DNA from: Williamsia sp. CHRR-6
GTDB taxonomy: Bacteria > Actinomycetota > Actinomycetes > Mycobacteriales > Mycobacteriaceae
Direction: 5' to 3'
Assembly (NCBI RefSeq): GCF_018474015.1
Contig: NZ_JAHCSG010000006.1
Location: forward strand, 124,001 to 188,000
Length of the DNA stretch: 64,000 nt
Part shown: piece after piece, positions 1-8,515 of the stretch
Numbering within the stretch: position 1 is the stretch's first letter
Layout: each line of letters begins with the position of its first letter
Notes under the pieces: generated by a model
Seen by the model: the letters and a program-made list of their open reading frames with translations, nothing else
Databases searched by the model: none
Told to the model about the DNA's origin: nothing
Translations under genes and position numbers: made by a program

Positions 1-498
1 ACCTCCGACCGGGTCCGCGAATCGTTGTTCGGGATACTCGAAGCCCGAATCGACCTCGAGGGTCTGTCCGTGCTCGACCTCTACGCCGGATCCGGTGCGC
101 TCGGGCTCGAGGCGCTGTCGCGAGGTGCGGCCACGGTGGTGTCGGTGGAATCCGATGTCAAAGCTGCAGCGACGATCGCGAGCAACCGGGAAACGGCTGG
201 GTTCGATGCCGCCCGTCTGCACATCCGACGCCGACCGGTGACTGCGGTGCTCTGCGGTCGTGCGTCTGGCGCATTCGATCTCGTCTTCTGCGATCCGCCC
301 TACGACCTCGACGGTGCGGTCATCACCGACCACCTCGTAGCGTTGGCCGCCGGAGATTGGGTGCACTCGGAGACGATGATTGCCGTGGAACGCTCGGCAC
401 GGTCGGCGGCCACCGTGTGGCCCGACGCGTTCGCCGAGGTGCTGTCGCGCACCTACGGCGAGACCCGGATCGACATCGCCGTCGCGGTCGATCGGTGA
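1..498 (+). CDS. rsmD: 16S rRNA (guanine966-N2)-methyltransferase RsmD, 5' partial
   Basis: RsmD methylates G966 of 16S rRNA with SAM during 30S assembly. The frame is open from base 1 and already reads the family's SDRVRESLF block, so the true start lies before the window and the TTG at 25 is internal. The SAM-binding motif DLYAGSGALGLEAL lies near visible residues 26-39 and the catalytic DPPY near residue 98. The gene ends 57 bases before coaD, its usual actinobacterial neighbour. Identity rests on motifs and the rsmD-coaD pairing. Confidence 0.93.
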   Translation, partial: TSDRVRESLFGILEARIDLEGLSVLDLYAGSGALGLEALSRGAATVVSVESDVKAAATIASNRETAGFDAARLHIRRRPVTAVLCGRASGAFDLVFCDPPYDLDGAVITDHLVALAAGDWVHSETMIAVERSARSAATVWPDAFAEVLSRTYGETRIDIAVAVDR

Positions 499-555
499 CC
501 GGTCGCGACATTCACGCCGAGTCGGCTGGACGGTTCGGCTGCTAGCTTGGCCGGT

Positions 556-1032
556 ATGACCGGTGCTGTGTGCCCAGGCTCATTCGACCCGCTGACCCGC
601 GGCCACCTGTTCGTCATCGAACAGTGCGCGCAGCGCTTCTCCGAACTCGTGGTGACCGTGGTGGTCAACCCGGCCAAGCAGGGCATGTTCACCATCGATG
701 AGCGCGTCGAGTTGATCGAGCAGTGCACCGCGCATCTGCCCGGTGTGCGGGTGGACCGGTGGGAGGGACTGCTCGTCGACTACCTCGCCCGCAACGACTA
801 CTCCACCATCGTCAAGGGGCTACGCAGTTCGGTGGACTTCGAGTACGAGGTGCCGATGGCCCAGATGAACCGCGACCTGGCCGGGATCGAGACGTTCTTC
901 CTGCTGACCGAACCGCAGTGGGCGCACGTGTCGAGCTCGCTGGTCAAAGAGGTGGCGAAACTCGGCGGTGACGTGGCCCCGTTCTTGCCCGAGCCGGTCT
1001 ACTCCGCTGTCGCAGCGAAGGTGGGTCGGTGA
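556..1032 (+). CDS. coaD: Phosphopantetheine adenylyltransferase CoaD
   Basis: CoaD transfers AMP from ATP to 4'-phosphopantetheine, the fourth step of coenzyme A synthesis, in the cytoplasm. The 158-residue product has the family length. It shows the nucleotidyltransferase motif GSFDPLTRGHL at residues 8-18, the GLRSSVDFEYE block and the C-terminal SSSLVKE motif. The ATG at 556 is preferred over the in-frame TTG at 547 because it starts directly on the conserved N-terminus. A TAGCTT -10 hexamer at 543-548 ends seven bases before the ATG, suggesting a leaderless transcript independent of rsmD. Confidence 0.96.
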   Translation: MTGAVCPGSFDPLTRGHLFVIEQCAQRFSELVVTVVVNPAKQGMFTIDERVELIEQCTAHLPGVRVDRWEGLLVDYLARNDYSTIVKGLRSSVDFEYEVPMAQMNRDLAGIETFFLLTEPQWAHVSSSLVKEVAKLGGDVAPFLPEPVYSAVAAKVGR

Positions 1033-1042
1033 TCCTCGAGCA

Positions 1043-1059
1043 GGCGTGTTCGACACGCC
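1043..1059 (+). terminator. Compact hairpin after coaD
   Basis: A perfect 7-bp inverted repeat, GGCGTGT and ACACGCC, encloses a 3-base loop and begins 11 bases after the coaD stop codon. No T tract follows, as is common for actinobacterial terminators. It probably separates coaD from sepIVA; function is inferred from position. Confidence 0.5.
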
Positions 1060-1168
1060 ACGACCGGCTACCACGAAAACCGGGAACCACTGGGCACAAT
1101 AACCACAGAAACAACACCAATCACTCTAGTTGCGTGCCCTCGGGCATCGGCGAGAAACAGAGGTAGCT

Positions 1169-1942
1169 GTGTACCGAGTATTCGAAGCTCTCGATGAACT
1201 GGTCGCCATCGTCGAGGAGGCGCGGGGAGTCCCGATGACCGCCGGATGTGTGGTGCCGCGCGGCGACGTGTTGGAGCTGCTCGACGACGTCAAGGACGCC
1301 ATCCCCGGTGAGCTCGACGATGCCCAGGATGTACTCGACCAACGCGACAAGTTGGTCGGCGACGCCCGCGCGCACGCCGACAAGACGATCGGTGAAGCGA
1401 CCTCGCAGGCCGACTCGATGGTGGCCCATGCGCGCGCTGAGGCCGATCGCATCCTCTCCGAAGCCAAGTCGCACGCCGACCGCATGGTCGCCGAGGCCCA
1501 GGCGCACGCCACCGACCTCGTCAACCAGGCGTCCGACGAAGCCCAGCGCACCACCGCCGGTGCCGCGCGCGAGTTCGAGGCCGTGACCGGACGGGCCCGC
1601 GCCGAGGCGGCCCGGATGATCGAATCCGGCAACGCCACCTACGAGAAGTCGGTGGCCGAGGGTATCGCCGAGCAACAGCGACTGGTGTCCGAGACCGAGG
1701 TCGTGGCGGCAGCCAAGTCCGAGGCCGACCGCATCATCGATGCGGCACATTCCGAATCGGATCGCCTGCGCGGTGAGTGCGATGTCTACGTCGACAACAA
1801 GCTCGCCGACTTCGAGGAACTGCTCACCGGCACCATGCGCTCGGTCAGCCGGGGGCGCCAACAGCTGCGCACGGGCGCCGGTCTGCACGACTACGGCGAT
1901 CGGCCGCGTACCGCGGACTTTCCCACCGGTGTAGCTGTCTGA
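1169..1942 (+). CDS. sepIVA: DivIVA-like septum protein SepIVA
   Basis: The 257-residue protein starts at GTG 1169 with MYRVFEALDEL, which from memory matches the N-terminus of mycobacterial SepIVA (Rv2927c/MSMEG_2416). SepIVA is a DivIVA-domain coiled-coil protein acting in septation and polar growth. After a short globular start, residues about 50-200 are nearly continuous coiled coil made of Ala-rich repeats of the type EAxxxADxMVAxA. There is no signal peptide or membrane span, so it should be cytoplasmic and peripheral to the membrane. An AGAGG precedes the start. Its place between coaD and DUF177-rnc fits the order expected in Mycobacteriales. Confidence 0.85.
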   Translation: MYRVFEALDELVAIVEEARGVPMTAGCVVPRGDVLELLDDVKDAIPGELDDAQDVLDQRDKLVGDARAHADKTIGEATSQADSMVAHARAEADRILSEAKSHADRMVAEAQAHATDLVNQASDEAQRTTAGAAREFEAVTGRARAEAARMIESGNATYEKSVAEGIAEQQRLVSETEVVAAAKSEADRIIDAAHSESDRLRGECDVYVDNKLADFEELLTGTMRSVSRGRQQLRTGAGLHDYGDRPRTADFPTGVAV

Positions 1943-2018
1943 CCGCAGTAGCGTCGTCGGCTCGGCCCGGTTGGTCGTGAACTGGGAAGCGACGATCCCA
2001 TCACGTATCGTCGGGCGC

Positions 2019-2603
2019 GTGTCTGATCAGCGCGTTCGCCCCGGTTCGGCCGTGGGCCCCTTCGTACTCGACATCCGGTCGCTAGGCCGTCGTCCCGGAA
2101 CCATGGCCCAGGTGCACCGCACCGTCACCTGCGTGACCGACATCGGGCTGGACCTGATCTCCATCCCCGCCGCAACCGAGGTCGACCTCGATCTGCGGCT
2201 GGAATCGGTCAACGAGGGTGTGTTGGTGACCGGCACCGCCGCGGGGGAGACCGTCGGCCGTTGCGCGCGATGCCTTGAGCCGGTGGCCGGCGCAGTCAAC
2301 GTGTTCCTCACCGAGCTGTACGCCTACCCCGACAGCATCACCGACCAGACCTCAGACGCCGACGACATCCACCGCATCGACGACGATCTGATCGATCTCG
2401 AGCAGGCCGTGATCGATGCCGTGTGTCTGGATCTGCCGTCTGCGCCGCTGTGCCGTGTGGACTGCGCTGGACTGTGCGTGGAGTGCGGCGTTCGGCTCGA
2501 CACCGCAGAACCCGATCACGGCCACGACGTCATCGATCCCCGGTGGGCCAAGCTGCAGGAACGGTTCGGGGCGGCCGGGCCCGAGGGCGTGGTTGCCGAC
2601 TGA
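2019..2603 (+). CDS. DUF177 (YceD-family) protein
   Basis: A 194-residue DUF177/YceD protein. The family commonly sits beside ribosomal or RNA-processing genes and has been linked to 23S rRNA metabolism; its exact activity is not settled. The C-terminal half has the typical cysteine array [13 protein letters not shown] followed by the RWAKLQERF block. GTG 2019 is chosen because the conserved text begins shortly after it and a TATCGT -10 hexamer at 2006-2011 ends seven bases before it. Its TGA overlaps the rnc ATG, so the two are probably translationally coupled. No rpmF gene lies between them. Confidence 0.88.
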   Translation: MSDQRVRPGSAVGPFVLDIRSLGRRPGTMAQVHRTVTCVTDIGLDLISIPAATEVDLDLRLESVNEGVLVTGTAAGETVGRCARCLEPVAGAVNVFLTELYAYPDSITDQTSDADDIHRIDDDLIDLEQAVIDAVCLDLPSAPLCRVDCAGLCVECGVRLDTAEPDHGHDVIDPRWAKLQERFGAAGPEGVVAD

Positions 2604-3394
2604 TGGTTGAACGCAGCGACACTGCGAGCGAGGCCGAGGTCGCGTCTGCGATTCCGGAGCTGGTCGCCGATCCGGCCCCGCTGCTCGAGGCGATCGGGGT
2701 GCAGATCTCCCCGGAACTGTTGGCGCTGGCCTTGACCCATCGCTCCTACGCCTACGAGAACGGCGGGCTTCCCACCAACGAGCGGCTCGAGTTCTTGGGT
2801 GACTCCGTGCTGGGCGTGGTGGTGACCGAAGACCTCTACCGCACCTACCCCGAGCGGCCCGAGGGCGAACTGGCCAAGATCCGGGCCAGCGTGGTGAACA
2901 TGTACGCCCTTGCCGACCTGGCCCGTGGTCTGGGTGAAGGTGGACTGGGCCGCCACATCCTGTTGGGCCGCGGTGAGGAGCTGACCGGCGGCCGGGACAA
3001 GGCGAGCATCCTGGCTGACGGCATGGAGTCGATCCTCGGCGCGGTGTATCTCGACCACGGTTTCGAGACCGCGCGGGAAGTGGTGTCACGCTTGTTCGCT
3101 CGCTCGGTTCGGCGCTCAGCGGTGATGGGGGCGGGCCTGGACTGGAAGACCTCGCTGCAGGAGCTGACCGCCGAACGCGGACTCGGGGTTCCCACCTACC
3201 AGATCACCTCGACCGGTCCCGATCATTCCAAGGAGTTCACCGCCACCGCCATGGTCGCAGGCGAACCCAAGGGTGTCGGTACGGGTCGGACCAAGAAAGA
3301 GGCCGAGCAGAAGGCGGCCGCCACGGCCTGGCAGCAGATCGCCGCCCGCGAGGACCCCGAGTCCGCGTCCGATCCCGACGCCGGGGCGAGCTGA
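2603..3394 (+). CDS. rnc: Ribonuclease III
   Basis: RNase III cleaves double-stranded RNA, including rRNA precursors, as a Mg2+-dependent dimer. The 263-residue product has the signature [13 protein letters not shown] near residues 59-71, a second acidic cluster around [13 protein letters not shown], and a C-terminal double-stranded-RNA-binding domain with [12 protein letters not shown]. The ATG at 2603 overlaps the DUF177 stop as ATGATG/TGA, which fixes the start; the open frame upstream only shadows DUF177. mutM follows after 3 bases, so DUF177-rnc-mutM looks like one operon. Confidence 0.96.
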   Translation: MVERSDTASEAEVASAIPELVADPAPLLEAIGVQISPELLALALTHRSYAYENGGLPTNERLEFLGDSVLGVVVTEDLYRTYPERPEGELAKIRASVVNMYALADLARGLGEGGLGRHILLGRGEELTGGRDKASILADGMESILGAVYLDHGFETAREVVSRLFARSVRRSAVMGAGLDWKTSLQELTAERGLGVPTYQITSTGPDHSKEFTATAMVAGEPKGVGTGRTKKEAEQKAAATAWQQIAAREDPESASDPDAGAS

Positions 3395-3397
3395 GAG

Positions 3398-4315
3398 GTG
3401 CCCGAGCTCCCCGAGGTCGAGGTGGTGCGGCTCGGCCTGCACAACCACGCCGTCGGCCGCACCTTCGGTTCGGTGTCGGTGCGCCATCCCCGCGCGGTAC
3501 GCCGACATCTGCCGGGTGCAGCCGATCTGGCGGGTGCGTTGGCGGGCAGTCGGATCGCCGCCGCGCGACGCCGAGGCAAGTACCTGTGGCTTGATCTGAC
3601 CCGTACGCCAGGCGGTGAGTCTGCCTCTGCCCCTGAGGATGTCGCCTTGGTCATCCATCTGGGGATGAGTGGACAGATGCTGGTGTGCGATCCCGGCGCG
3701 CCCGACGAGGTTCATCTGCGGGTGCGAGCAGAACTCGACGATGGGCGCGAGTTACGGTTCGTCGACCAACGCACGTTCGGCGGCTGGTTCCTTGACGACT
3801 ACGTTGTCGACCCCGCGCAGCAGGCAGCTGAACCTGGTGCAGCCCAGCTGATCCCGAGCACGATCAGCCACATCGGCCCCGATCCGTTCGACCCGCACTT
3901 CGACCCCGATCGGGTGGTCGCGGTGTGGCGCAGCCGCCACACCGAGATCAAGCGGGCGCTGCTCGATCAGAACGTGGTGAGCGGTGTCGGCAACATTTAC
4001 GCCGATGAAGCCCTGTGGCGCAGCAAGATCCACGGCGCTCGGATGACCGACGAGCTGTCTCGGCCCAAGTTGCGTGGTCTCCTCGACGCTGCCAGCGAGG
4101 TGATGGCCCAGGCTCTTGAGCAGGGCGGGACCTCATTCGACCGTCTCTACGTGAACGTCAACGGGCAGTCGGGATACTTCGAGCGATCACTCAACGCCTA
4201 CGGCCGCGAAGGACAGCCGTGCCGTCGGTGTGGGCGGATCATGCGTCGCGAACAGTTCATGAACCGCAGCTCGTTCAGCTGCCCGAAGTGTCAGGTGCGG
4301 CCTCGGGGAATCTGA
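3398..4315 (+). CDS. mutM: Formamidopyrimidine-DNA glycosylase
   Basis: MutM/Fpg removes 8-oxoguanine and ring-opened purines from DNA and nicks the abasic site. The GTG start gives MPELPEVE, whose Pro2 and Glu3 are the catalytic residues once Met is removed. Also visible are HLGMSGQM, the helix-two-turn-helix segment [14 protein letters not shown] and a complete C-terminal zinc finger CRRCG...CPKCQ. Length is 305 residues, slightly above the common 270-290. The last 41 bases overlap the 3' end of the convergent LysR gene. Confidence 0.95.
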   Translation: MPELPEVEVVRLGLHNHAVGRTFGSVSVRHPRAVRRHLPGAADLAGALAGSRIAAARRRGKYLWLDLTRTPGGESASAPEDVALVIHLGMSGQMLVCDPGAPDEVHLRVRAELDDGRELRFVDQRTFGGWFLDDYVVDPAQQAAEPGAAQLIPSTISHIGPDPFDPHFDPDRVVAVWRSRHTEIKRALLDQNVVSGVGNIYADEALWRSKIHGARMTDELSRPKLRGLLDAASEVMAQALEQGGTSFDRLYVNVNGQSGYFERSLNAYGREGQPCRRCGRIMRREQFMNRSSFSCPKCQVRPRGI

Positions 4316-5195
4316 CGGCGTCGGCGCCGTAGCGTTCGCCGCAGAACGCACGCAGTCGACACGCCATGTGCCGCAATGCTTCCCCGGCGTGATGGGAGCG
4401 ATCCCAGGCCGCCACCAGTTGGATCTGCAGTGGACCGTCCTCGGTGTCGATCATCACTGCGTGCAACCCGAACCGTGGGTCATCGGACAATACGGCTACA
4501 CCTCGGTCGGCCGCGGCCAGCGCCTGGGCGATCTGAGGGTGAGCGCACTCGCGCATCGCACCGGGAGACACCCCGCTGCGCACCAGGGCGTCGTCGAGAA
4601 TCTGACGTGGCGTGTTCCCCAGGGTGAGAGCCAACACCGTCTGCTCCGCCAGTTCGGTGATGTCGATGCGTCGGCGGCTCGACCAGGCGTGCCCCAGGGG
4701 CACGTATGCCCACAGCGGCAGGACCGCGATCGGCTCGCTGGCTGCGGTGTGTGGGGCGGTGTGGGGCAGGATCACCAGATCGGTGTCCTGATCCACCTCG
4801 CCACGGGTGGTCAGCGGGTCGGCTTCGGTCACCTGCGGGGTGGGATCGGTGGGGGACAGGGTCGCCACGAACGGTGCGATGACGTCGTTGATGGTGGTGG
4901 CGGGGGCGCGGATGGTGATGGTCTCCAGACGTCCAGACGCGGTGGCGTTGGCCGCGGCGCGCGCGATGCGGGCGCGATCGAGGACGTCGAGTGCGTGGGG
5001 AAGAAACGCCCGGCCCGCTGCGCTGAGCACCAATCGCCCCGACGTGCGCACGAACAGCTCCACGCCCAACTCGTGTTCGAGCTGGCGGATCTGGCGCGAC
5101 AGTGCGGGTTGAGTCATGTGCAACTGAGAGGCCGCCATGCTGACGGTGCCCGCCTGTGCCACGGTCACGAAGTAGTGCAGGGTCCGCAGCTCCAT
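4275..5195 (-). CDS. LysR-family transcriptional regulator
   Basis: A 306-residue LysR-type regulator starting [10 protein letters not shown], the standard N-terminal winged helix-turn-helix, with [20 protein letters not shown] as recognition helix. The remainder is a periplasmic-binding-protein-like effector domain. It is divergent from the aminotransferase at 5296 with 100 bases between starts, so it probably regulates that gene, itself, and perhaps the importer beyond. Its C-terminal codons overlap mutM by 41 bases in the opposite strand. The effector is unknown; a polyamine or GABA-like amine is suggested only by context. A longer frame upstream to 5585 runs through the divergent gene and was not used. 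Confidence 0.88.
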   Translation of the reverse strand: MELRTLHYFVTVAQAGTVSMAASQLHMTQPALSRQIRQLEHELGVELFVRTSGRLVLSAAGRAFLPHALDVLDRARIARAAANATASGRLETITIRAPATTINDVIAPFVATLSPTDPTPQVTEADPLTTRGEVDQDTDLVILPHTAPHTAASEPIAVLPLWAYVPLGHAWSSRRRIDITELAEQTVLALTLGNTPRQILDDALVRSGVSPGAMRECAHPQIAQALAAADRGVAVLSDDPRFGLHAVMIDTEDGPLQIQLVAAWDRSHHAGEALRHMACRLRAFCGERYGADAVRFPEAAPDTSGS

Positions 5196-5295
5196 GCACA
5201 AAAAGCATAGTCGCTTGTATCTCTCGGCATTGGACGGCATCGCCGCAGTTCGGGGATCATGAGTCGACACCGCAGCGATCCGAGGCAGGAGCCCC
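5196..5295. promoter_or_regulatory. Divergent LysR/aminotransferase promoter region
   Basis: This 100-bp gap separates two divergent starts. An ATA-N8-TAT dyad at 5207-5220 resembles the T-N11-A style LysR operator but its spacing is one base short, so it is only a candidate. The AGGCAGGAG just before ATG 5296 is the ribosome-binding site of the aminotransferase. Confidence 0.3.
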
Positions 5296-6621
5296 ATGAC
5301 CGTCATACTCGAACAAGCCCGCCGTCTGATCACCGAGATCCCCGGTCCCCGCTCACGAGAGTTGATGGCGCGTAAGCACTCCGCGGTGGCCGCCGGGGTC
5401 GGTACCACCATGCCGGTGTTCGTCGAAGCCGCATCCGGCGGCGTGGTGCGCGACGTGGACGGCAACATCCTCATCGACCTGGGCTCAGGAATCGCGGTCA
5501 CCACCGTGGGCAACAGCGCCCCACGGGTGGTGGACGCAGTGTCCGAGCAGGTCGCCGCCTTCACCCACACCTGTTTCATGGTCACCCCATACGAGTCCTA
5601 CGTGGCGGTATGCGAGGCGTTGGCGCGACTGACCCCCGGCGACCACGACAAGCGTTCAGCGCTGTTCAACTCCGGCGCCGAGGCGGTGGAGAACGCGGTC
5701 AAGATCGCCCGAGCTCACACCCGCCGCAGCGCGGTCGTCGCCTTCGACCACGCTTATCACGGGCGTACCAATCTCACGATGGCCATGACCGCGAAATCCA
5801 TGCCCTACAAAAGCGGGTTCGGACCGTTCGCATCCGAGGTGTACCGCGCACCCATGTCGTATCCGTACCGTGACGGCGGCCTCGACGGGCCTGCAGCGGC
5901 GCAGCGCGCGTTGTCGGTGATCGACAAACAGGTCGGCGCAGCCAACCTCGCCGCAGTGGTGATCGAACCGATCCAAGGCGAAGGCGGATTCATCGTGCCC
6001 GCACCCGGATTCCTCGCCGCGATCGCAGACTGGTGCACCGACAACGGCGTCGTGTTCATCGCCGACGAGGTGCAAAGCGGATTCGCCCGCACCGCAACGA
6101 TGTTCGCCTGCGAACACGAAGGTGTGGTGCCCGACCTGATCGTCACCGCAAAAGGCATCGCAGGCGGCCTACCGCTCTCCGCGGTGACCGGGCGAGCCGA
6201 GATGATGGACGCCCCCCACGTCGGCGGTCTCGGCGGAACCTACGGCGGCAACCCCATCGCGTGCGCCGCCGCACTGGCAACCATCGAGACGATCGAGTCC
6301 GACGGTCTCATCGACCGGGCGCGCGCCATCGAATCGGTGATACTCGCACGGCTGCACGCGCTGGCCGCCACCGACGACCGCATCGGGGACATCCGCGGAC
6401 GCGGCGCCATGATCGCCGTGGAGATCGTCCACTCCGGCACCGACACCCCCGATCCAGAGCGGACCAAGGCCATCGCGATGACCGCGCACGCCGCCGGGGT
6501 CATCGTGCTGACCTGCGGAACCTACGGCAACGTGCTGCGGCTGCTGCCGCCGCTGTCGATCAGCGACGAGCTGCTCCACGAAGGCCTCGACGTCCTCGCC
6601 GAAGCCTTCGCCGCCTCCTGA
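5296..6621 (+). CDS. gabT: Class III aminotransferase, 4-aminobutyrate aminotransferase-like
   Basis: A 441-residue PLP-dependent class III aminotransferase that most resembles actinobacterial GabT, which converts GABA and 2-oxoglutarate to succinate semialdehyde and glutamate. Visible are the PLP phosphate-binding region NSGAEAVENAVKIAR, DHAYHGRTN, the aspartate motif FIADEVQSGFART and the Schiff-base lysine in TAKGIAGGLP. The neighbouring polyamine-type importer and regulators suggest degradation of an imported amine, so putrescine or another omega-amine could also be the substrate. It ends 14 bases from the convergent permease gene. No succinate-semialdehyde dehydrogenase is in the window. 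Confidence 0.82.
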   Translation: MTVILEQARRLITEIPGPRSRELMARKHSAVAAGVGTTMPVFVEAASGGVVRDVDGNILIDLGSGIAVTTVGNSAPRVVDAVSEQVAAFTHTCFMVTPYESYVAVCEALARLTPGDHDKRSALFNSGAEAVENAVKIARAHTRRSAVVAFDHAYHGRTNLTMAMTAKSMPYKSGFGPFASEVYRAPMSYPYRDGGLDGPAAAQRALSVIDKQVGAANLAAVVIEPIQGEGGFIVPAPGFLAAIADWCTDNGVVFIADEVQSGFARTATMFACEHEGVVPDLIVTAKGIAGGLPLSAVTGRAEMMDAPHVGGLGGTYGGNPIACAAALATIETIESDGLIDRARAIESVILARLHALAATDDRIGDIRGRGAMIAVEIVHSGTDTPDPERTKAIAMTAHAAGVIVLTCGTYGNVLRLLPPLSISDELLHEGLDVLAEAFAAS

Positions 6622-6635
6622 CCGGCCCCAGCGCC

Positions 6636-7475
6636 TCAGCGCACCGTCTCGGTGTCACCGGACAACCGTTGGGCAAACCAGATCGGGACCACCGAGACGA
6701 TGATCAACACGACGGCGACCACGTTGGCGACCGGAGCCTGATTGGGTCGAAACAGGTTGTCCAGGATCCAGATCGGCAGCGTGGTCACCCCGCTACCGGC
6801 GGTGAACGACGTCACGATGATCTCGTCGAAACTCAGCGCAAACGCCAACAGGCCGCCGGCCAACAGCGCCGGCCGCAACTGAGGCAGCGTCACCAGACGA
6901 AACGTCGTCCAGATACCCGCTCCGAGGTCGGCCGACGCCTCCTCGAGGTTGTTGCCCATGCGCCGCAACCGGGCCTGCACGTTGTTGAACACCGTCACGA
7001 TGCAGAACGTGCTGTGGGCGATCACCACGGTCACCAGGGTCAGTTGTAGCCCCAGGATCCCGCGAAACGCGTTGTTCAACGCGATACCGGTCACGATGCC
7101 GGGCAACGCGATCGGCAAGATCACCAGAAGATTGACCGACGACTTGCCGAAGAACGAATACCGTTGCAGCGCAAACGCCATCAGTGTGCCCAGCACCAAC
7201 GCGATCACCGTGGACGCCAGCGCCACCTGCACGCTGGTGATCAGGGCATCACGGGCACCCTGGTTACCGAACGCGCGGGTCCACCACGTGAGGGTGAAAC
7301 CCGGTGGAGGCCAACTCAACGTGTTGCTCGAGTTGAACGAGTTGATTCCCACGACGAGCAACGGCAGATAGATGAGCGCGAGGACGAGTGCCGTCGTCGC
7401 GGCGAATCCTCTGCGAACCCAGGGTCCGATGACCATGTTCGAAGTACTTTCTGTGCGTGGCCGGAGCAGGAACAT
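6636..7475 (-). CDS. ABC transporter permease, PotC-like
   Basis: This 279-residue inner-membrane permease belongs to the spermidine/putrescine-type importer family. It has about six hydrophobic segments and the EAA-loop signature (EEASADLGAG...LPQLRPALLAG) by which permeases contact the ATPase. It is the last gene of the - strand operon ATPase, binding protein, permease 1, permease 2. An alternative start at 7436 (MVIGPW) would remove 13 residues; neither start has a strong ribosome-binding site. The gap to the upstream permease is filled by a 25-bp tandem repeat array. Confidence 0.87.
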   Translation of the reverse strand: MFLLRPRTESTSNMVIGPWVRRGFAATTALVLALIYLPLLVVGINSFNSSNTLSWPPPGFTLTWWTRAFGNQGARDALITSVQVALASTVIALVLGTLMAFALQRYSFFGKSSVNLLVILPIALPGIVTGIALNNAFRGILGLQLTLVTVVIAHSTFCIVTVFNNVQARLRRMGNNLEEASADLGAGIWTTFRLVTLPQLRPALLAGGLLAFALSFDEIIVTSFTAGSGVTTLPIWILDNLFRPNQAPVANVVAVVLIIVSVVPIWFAQRLSGDTETVR

Positions 7476-7480
7476 CCCGA

Positions 7481-7605
7481 GCTAGAGAGTGTCGAGCACT
7501 CCCGCGCTAGAGCTTGTCGAGCGCTCCCGCGCTAGAGCTTGTCGAGCGCTCCCGCGCTAGAGCTTGTCGAGCGCTCCCGCGCTAGAGCTTGTCGAGCGCT
7601 CCCGC
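7481..7605. repeat. Five-copy 25-bp tandem array between two permease genes
   Basis: Four identical 25-bp units (7506-7530, 7531-7555, 7556-7580, 7581-7605) plus one diverged copy (7481-7505). The unit begins gctagagcttgtcgagcgct on the + strand. Unit 7581-7605 contains the last codons (Leu-Asp-Lys-Leu) and TAG stop of the permease read on the - strand, so each copy repeats that gene's end. Each unit contains the 8-bp palindrome GAGCGCTC. The array fills almost the whole gap between the two permease genes. Confidence 0.95.
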
Positions 7606-8508
7606 GCGGCGGGCCACAGCGAGATACCCGACCATGATCACGATCGGGATCAGCGCGATCGCCGCCGCCAACGGAAGGTTGTTCGCCGCACCGACATTCG
7701 TGTACACCAAGTTGCCCAGCATCTGGGTGGCACCGCCGACGATGTTGACGGTGATGTAGTCACCCAGGGTCAACGAGAAACTGAAGATCGAACCCGCGAT
7801 GACCGCAGGAAGGATCAGCGGTGCGACCACCCTGCGCAAGGTCGCCGCCGTCGACGCCCCCAGGTCCGACGACGCGTCGAGCAACGAGTCAGGCACCCGC
7901 TCGAGCCCGGCGAAGATCGGCAAGATCACATACGGCAGCCAGATGTAAGCCTGCGTGATGATCACCGCAGTCAGCCCGTAACCGAGACGACCCAGACCCA
8001 GGTGATCGGTTGTCCACGAGACGATCCCATCCGACGACAGCATCGAGCGCCACGCGAAAGCCTTCACCAGATAGCTCGCCCACAACGGGGTGAGAACCGC
8101 GATCACCAACAGCCGCCGGGCCCGAGGCGAGGCGATCTTGGCCATGTAGAACGCGATCGGCAACGCGATCACCACATCGATGATCGTCACCAGCACCGCC
8201 ACCCCCAGCGTCCGCAGGGTCACCGTCCGATACAGGGCCTCGGTGGTGATCGAGCGGAGGTTGTCGAAGGTGATCGTCTTGGAGATGTCGCCGGTGAAGC
8301 TGTCCACCGTCCACAGCGCGGTGACCAGCAGCGCCGCCAACGCCACCACGTACACCGCGACCAACCAGGTCAACGGCGCAGCCAGCAACAGCGACAGCCG
8401 CGTGCGCGGCCGCTTCGCCAGGTACGACGAGACTGCGCGCGCCGGTGACCGAGGCCGCGGCGGCACCGGCGCGCAGGTGTCGCCCGGCGCATCGAGGGTG
8501 GTGGTCAT
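7582..8508 (-). CDS. ABC transporter permease, PotB-like
   Basis: A 308-residue permease of the spermidine/putrescine/Fe3+ importer family. A Pro- and Arg-rich cytoplasmic N-terminus of about 40 residues precedes six membrane segments. The coupling EAA loop reads SSDLGASTAATLRRVVAPLI. It pairs with the PotC-like permease to form the channel. The start lies 7 bases beyond the stop of the binding-protein gene, so the two are cotranscribed. Its last codons and stop are part of the 25-bp tandem array. Confidence 0.87.
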   Translation of the reverse strand: MTTTLDAPGDTCAPVPPRPRSPARAVSSYLAKRPRTRLSLLLAAPLTWLVAVYVVALAALLVTALWTVDSFTGDISKTITFDNLRSITTEALYRTVTLRTLGVAVLVTIIDVVIALPIAFYMAKIASPRARRLLVIAVLTPLWASYLVKAFAWRSMLSSDGIVSWTTDHLGLGRLGYGLTAVIITQAYIWLPYVILPIFAGLERVPDSLLDASSDLGASTAATLRRVVAPLILPAVIAGSIFSFSLTLGDYITVNIVGGATQMLGNLVYTNVGAANNLPLAAAIALIPIVIMVGYLAVARRAGALDKL

Positions 8509-8515
8509 CGTCGCC

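Noticed and set aside
4368-5210. 280-codon + strand frame opposite the LysR gene
   Set aside because: The LysR helix-turn-helix on the - strand is unmistakable; the opposite frame has no motif.
7481-7605. Possible CRISPR array
   Set aside because: The 25-bp units are directly adjacent with no spacers and overlap a stop codon, so this is a simple tandem repeat.
7564-8448. 294-codon + strand frame opposite the PotB-like permease
   Set aside because: The sequence is Arg/Gln/Asp-rich and mirrors a clear membrane permease; its start lies in the repeat array.
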